Part shown: positions 62,433 to 64,000 of the stretch, piece by piece
Layout of the letters: every line of letters begins with the position of its first letter
How positions within the stretch are numbered: position 1 is the first letter of the stretch
Origin: DATARH01 sp963773625
GTDB lineage: Bacteria > Pseudomonadota > Alphaproteobacteria > ATCC43930 > CGMCC-115725
Direction of reading: 5' to 3'
DNA: 64,000 nt
NCBI GenBank assembly: GCA_963773625.1
Contig: CAVZCJ010000003.1
Span: forward strand, 186,001-250,000
Made by a program: the position numbers and the translations under genes
The notes under the pieces: generated by a model
Databases searched by the model: none
Told to the model about the DNA's origin: nothing
What the model saw: only the letters and a program-made list of their open reading frames with translations

Positions 62433-62798
62433 ATGGACCTGACCCCGCTCGTTCCTGTCGGCCGGCAGATCATCGAACGCTACAGTTCCGACGGGTTTCA
62501 GGTCAGTGGGATCGTCTATACCGGGCCGGTGCTGGTCTTTGCCGACCGCACGCTGATTTGGGAGGCTCCGCTGGTTTCGGTCGAAGGTTTGGCCCCGCTG
62601 ATCGAGCGCGGCGGGATCGAGCTGGCGCTGCTGGGGCTCGGCAGGCGCGGCGCGCCGGTAACGCCGGCGCTGCGGGCGGCGCTCAAGGTTCACGGCATTG
62701 GGGTCGAGGCGATGGATACGGGCGCGGCGTGCCGAACCTACAACGTCCTGCTCGGCGAAGACCGGCTGGTCGCGGCGGCGTTGTTGCCTCTGATTTAG
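62433..62798 (+). CDS. Mth938-like domain protein (DUF498/NDUFAF3-like)
   Basis: Small cytosolic protein of 121 residues with the Mth938 fold (QIIERYSSDGFQVSGIVYTG, then PVLVFADRTLIWEAP, ELALLGLGRR and GIGVEAMDTGAACRTYNVLL). The eukaryotic relative NDUFAF3 helps assemble respiratory complex I, and alphaproteobacterial copies always follow secF. The molecular activity is not established. The ATG at 62433 is 14 bases after secF, in the same operon. Confidence 0.9.
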   Translation: MDLTPLVPVGRQIIERYSSDGFQVSGIVYTGPVLVFADRTLIWEAPLVSVEGLAPLIERGGIELALLGLGRRGAPVTPALRAALKVHGIGVEAMDTGAACRTYNVLLGEDRLVAAALLPLI

Positions 62799-62845
62799 GC
62801 AATGGCGGCACACCGTTTGCTTGTCATCGGGCTCGGAGGCGCCTG

Positions 62846-62983
62846 ATGCCGGATGGAAGCAACAACGCCCCGCTGTTCGGGATCGGCCACAACCAGGGCC
62901 CGCCGCTCGAGCTTGGGATCAGCTGGGCGCACTTCTGCTGGAAGAAGGCGAGTGGCCACAAATCCAACGATTTGGGGTCCTAA
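62846..62983 (+). pseudogene. truncated HNxGPPL-type small protein
   Basis: GGAGG seven bases before the ATG starts a frame of 45 residues. FGIGHNQGPPLELGISWAHFCWKKA resembles the N-terminal block of small alphaproteobacterial proteins (IGHNxGPPLxxGxSWxxxxWxxAR) that normally run on for 50 or more residues. Here the similarity stops after WKKA and a stop follows at 62981-62983. The likely cause is insertion or deletion at about 62958, at the edge of the degraded element on the right. Confidence 0.55.
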
Positions 62984-63485
62984 GTCATTCCTCTATAAGA
63001 AGAATTCCTCTTTAGGAGGAAATCGAACGACTTAAGCGTTGCGTGGCTTGGGCCGTGATTTTGGTAGCAAGCCGGTAGCAAGTCACGATCGAGCGATGGT
63101 TCGCAGCGTGCGCACGATCCGCCCGCCACTCCGGCCGCCCAAAACGGAGCAATCTCGTTCATATATCGAGTTATTTCAATTGGTTATAAGACTTCTTTGC
63201 CATCTTCCCACTAAGTTTCCGACTCTAGCTGCCGCTAGCGCCTACGCCCCCGGCCGCGCCAGCAGCTGCAACGATTGAAGGCCATTGCACCGGCTGCATC
63301 TAGTGGCACCGTCGCACGTCGGCGGTTAACGCCTCAACCGGTTTGAACTTGATATCGGCGTTTTTGCTTCCGCCCAAACTGCAGATCTCCAAAAAATTTT
63401 GCGTCGCGAGGCGTCCGTGAAATTCTGGAATTTCAAGAACGCCGACGAGCGGGATGTTGAAACGTCGGATTGGTAAAGCCGATCT
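62984..63485. other. decayed, AT-richer gene-free stretch
   Basis: About 500 bases without a convincing gene, visibly less GC-rich than the rest. Near the left end, TTCCTC/GAGGAA pair around TTTAG (about 63004-63020), and a direct repeat GGTAGCAAG occurs twice (about 63063-63081). It lies between the truncated small gene and the integrase remnant, so it is probably the remains of an integrated element. Confidence 0.45.
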
Positions 63486-64000
63486 TCATGTTGCCCGACG
63501 ATTGCGATCCAACCGCCAAGCGTCATCGCTGCGGCACTTGCCGTCCCGGTGCGCATGGTTGAGCGCCGCCTTGAGGATCGTGAGCACCCGATTTGCGGCT
63601 GAACGGCGCCGCCGGATGCCTTCGGGGCTGTCGTCGGCCTGGAGGTGCTTCTGCGCCTCTCCAGGCTTCGTGCGGAGGCGCGGAGGGGTTTCAGCGACCT
63701 TCTGATGCCAGGCGATGATGCGAGCCTTGGAAAGGCGATCGAGCCGCGTCGCGCCTAGCGTCGGAATGATCCAAGCCGCGATTGCCGGATCGAGCTGGTT
63801 AGTCGACTTGCCGCCGCGGCGTTGGTAGTCAGTTCGGTAGTCACTGAGCGCATCGGCGACCGTGTATGAGCCATCGGCGATCTCGGGCTCGCTTCCGGCA
63901 AGCTCCCGCGCCTTGCGATCGAACCAGGCTCCCGCTTCTTTTTGAGCCTGGCGTAATTGAGCGCGGTCAAGCCGTCAGCGTCGCGGTGGTCATCGGCCGC
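63486..64000 (-). pseudogene. tyrosine site-specific integrase remnant, partial at the window edge
   Basis: The minus strand encodes QAQKEAGAWFDRKARELAG, VADALSDYRTDYQRRGGKS, WIIPTLGATRLDRLSKARI and NRVLTILKAALNHAHRDGK followed by SDDAWR. This is the arm-type and core-binding N-terminal region of a phage-type tyrosine recombinase. Soon after SDDAWR the match ends and a stop follows (63486-63488), so the catalytic domain with its Arg, His and Tyr is missing. Near 63949 one base must be added to join the upstream DADGLTALNYA. The beginning is outside the window. It cannot be active as read. Confidence 0.75.

Overview
The window is high-GC DNA from an alphaproteobacterium. Three conserved blocks support this: rpmF-plsX-fabH-ihfA-merR, dgt-argS-SPOR-nagZ-M50-scpA-scpB-tatB-tatC-serS-surE-pcm-LysM/M23, and yajC-secD-secF-Mth938. 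A Rhodospirillales-like soil or environmental lineage is my inference from gene order and from a hopanoid-transporter-like remnant; no rRNA or other direct taxonomic marker is present.

Layout. Positions 1-6000 hold a REP-like hairpin, a sirtuin, an orphan small protein, a zinc alcohol dehydrogenase, two tandem SDR paralogs, a secreted Cys/His protein and an HpaB/HsaA-type flavin enzyme. Positions 6100-9300 hold L32, PlsX, FabH, IHF-alpha and a MerR regulator. Positions 9500-16040 hold a double-kinase hybrid sensor, two small membrane proteins, an AI-2E-type permease, an MMPL/HpnN-like remnant and tRNA-Pro(GGG). Positions 16087-22574 hold an FAD/ferredoxin pair, a polysaccharide deacetylase, a small hydrophilic protein, a methyltransferase, and a damaged DUF1989 plus TPP-enzyme pair. 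Positions 22887-32227 form a four-gene MdtABC/OprM efflux operon. Positions 32331-45505 hold a broken DUF4139 gene, a membrane protein, HyuA, a glycine-zipper protein, a broken autotransporter with a nearby 3' remnant of a paralog, CysK, HyuB and a branched-chain-type solute-binding protein. Positions 45623-62798 are housekeeping: nucleotide metabolism, tRNA charging, cell wall, chromosome segregation, and Tat and Sec translocation. The right end (62846-64000) holds a truncated small gene, about 500 bp of decayed sequence and a truncated tyrosine integrase, which looks like the edge of a degraded integrated element.

The most striking general property is the number of single-base frame breaks. 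They affect plsX, the TPP enzyme (two), the M50 protease next to scpA, DUF4139 (about three), the autotransporter and the integrase. Several are in normally conserved genes and are repaired exactly by removing or adding one base. Three of the insertions fall at what would be GANTC sites, the target of the alphaproteobacterial CcrM methylase. This points to methylation-linked long-read base-calling error more than to biology. I see no CRISPR array, no intact mobile element and no convincing new multi-gene system.
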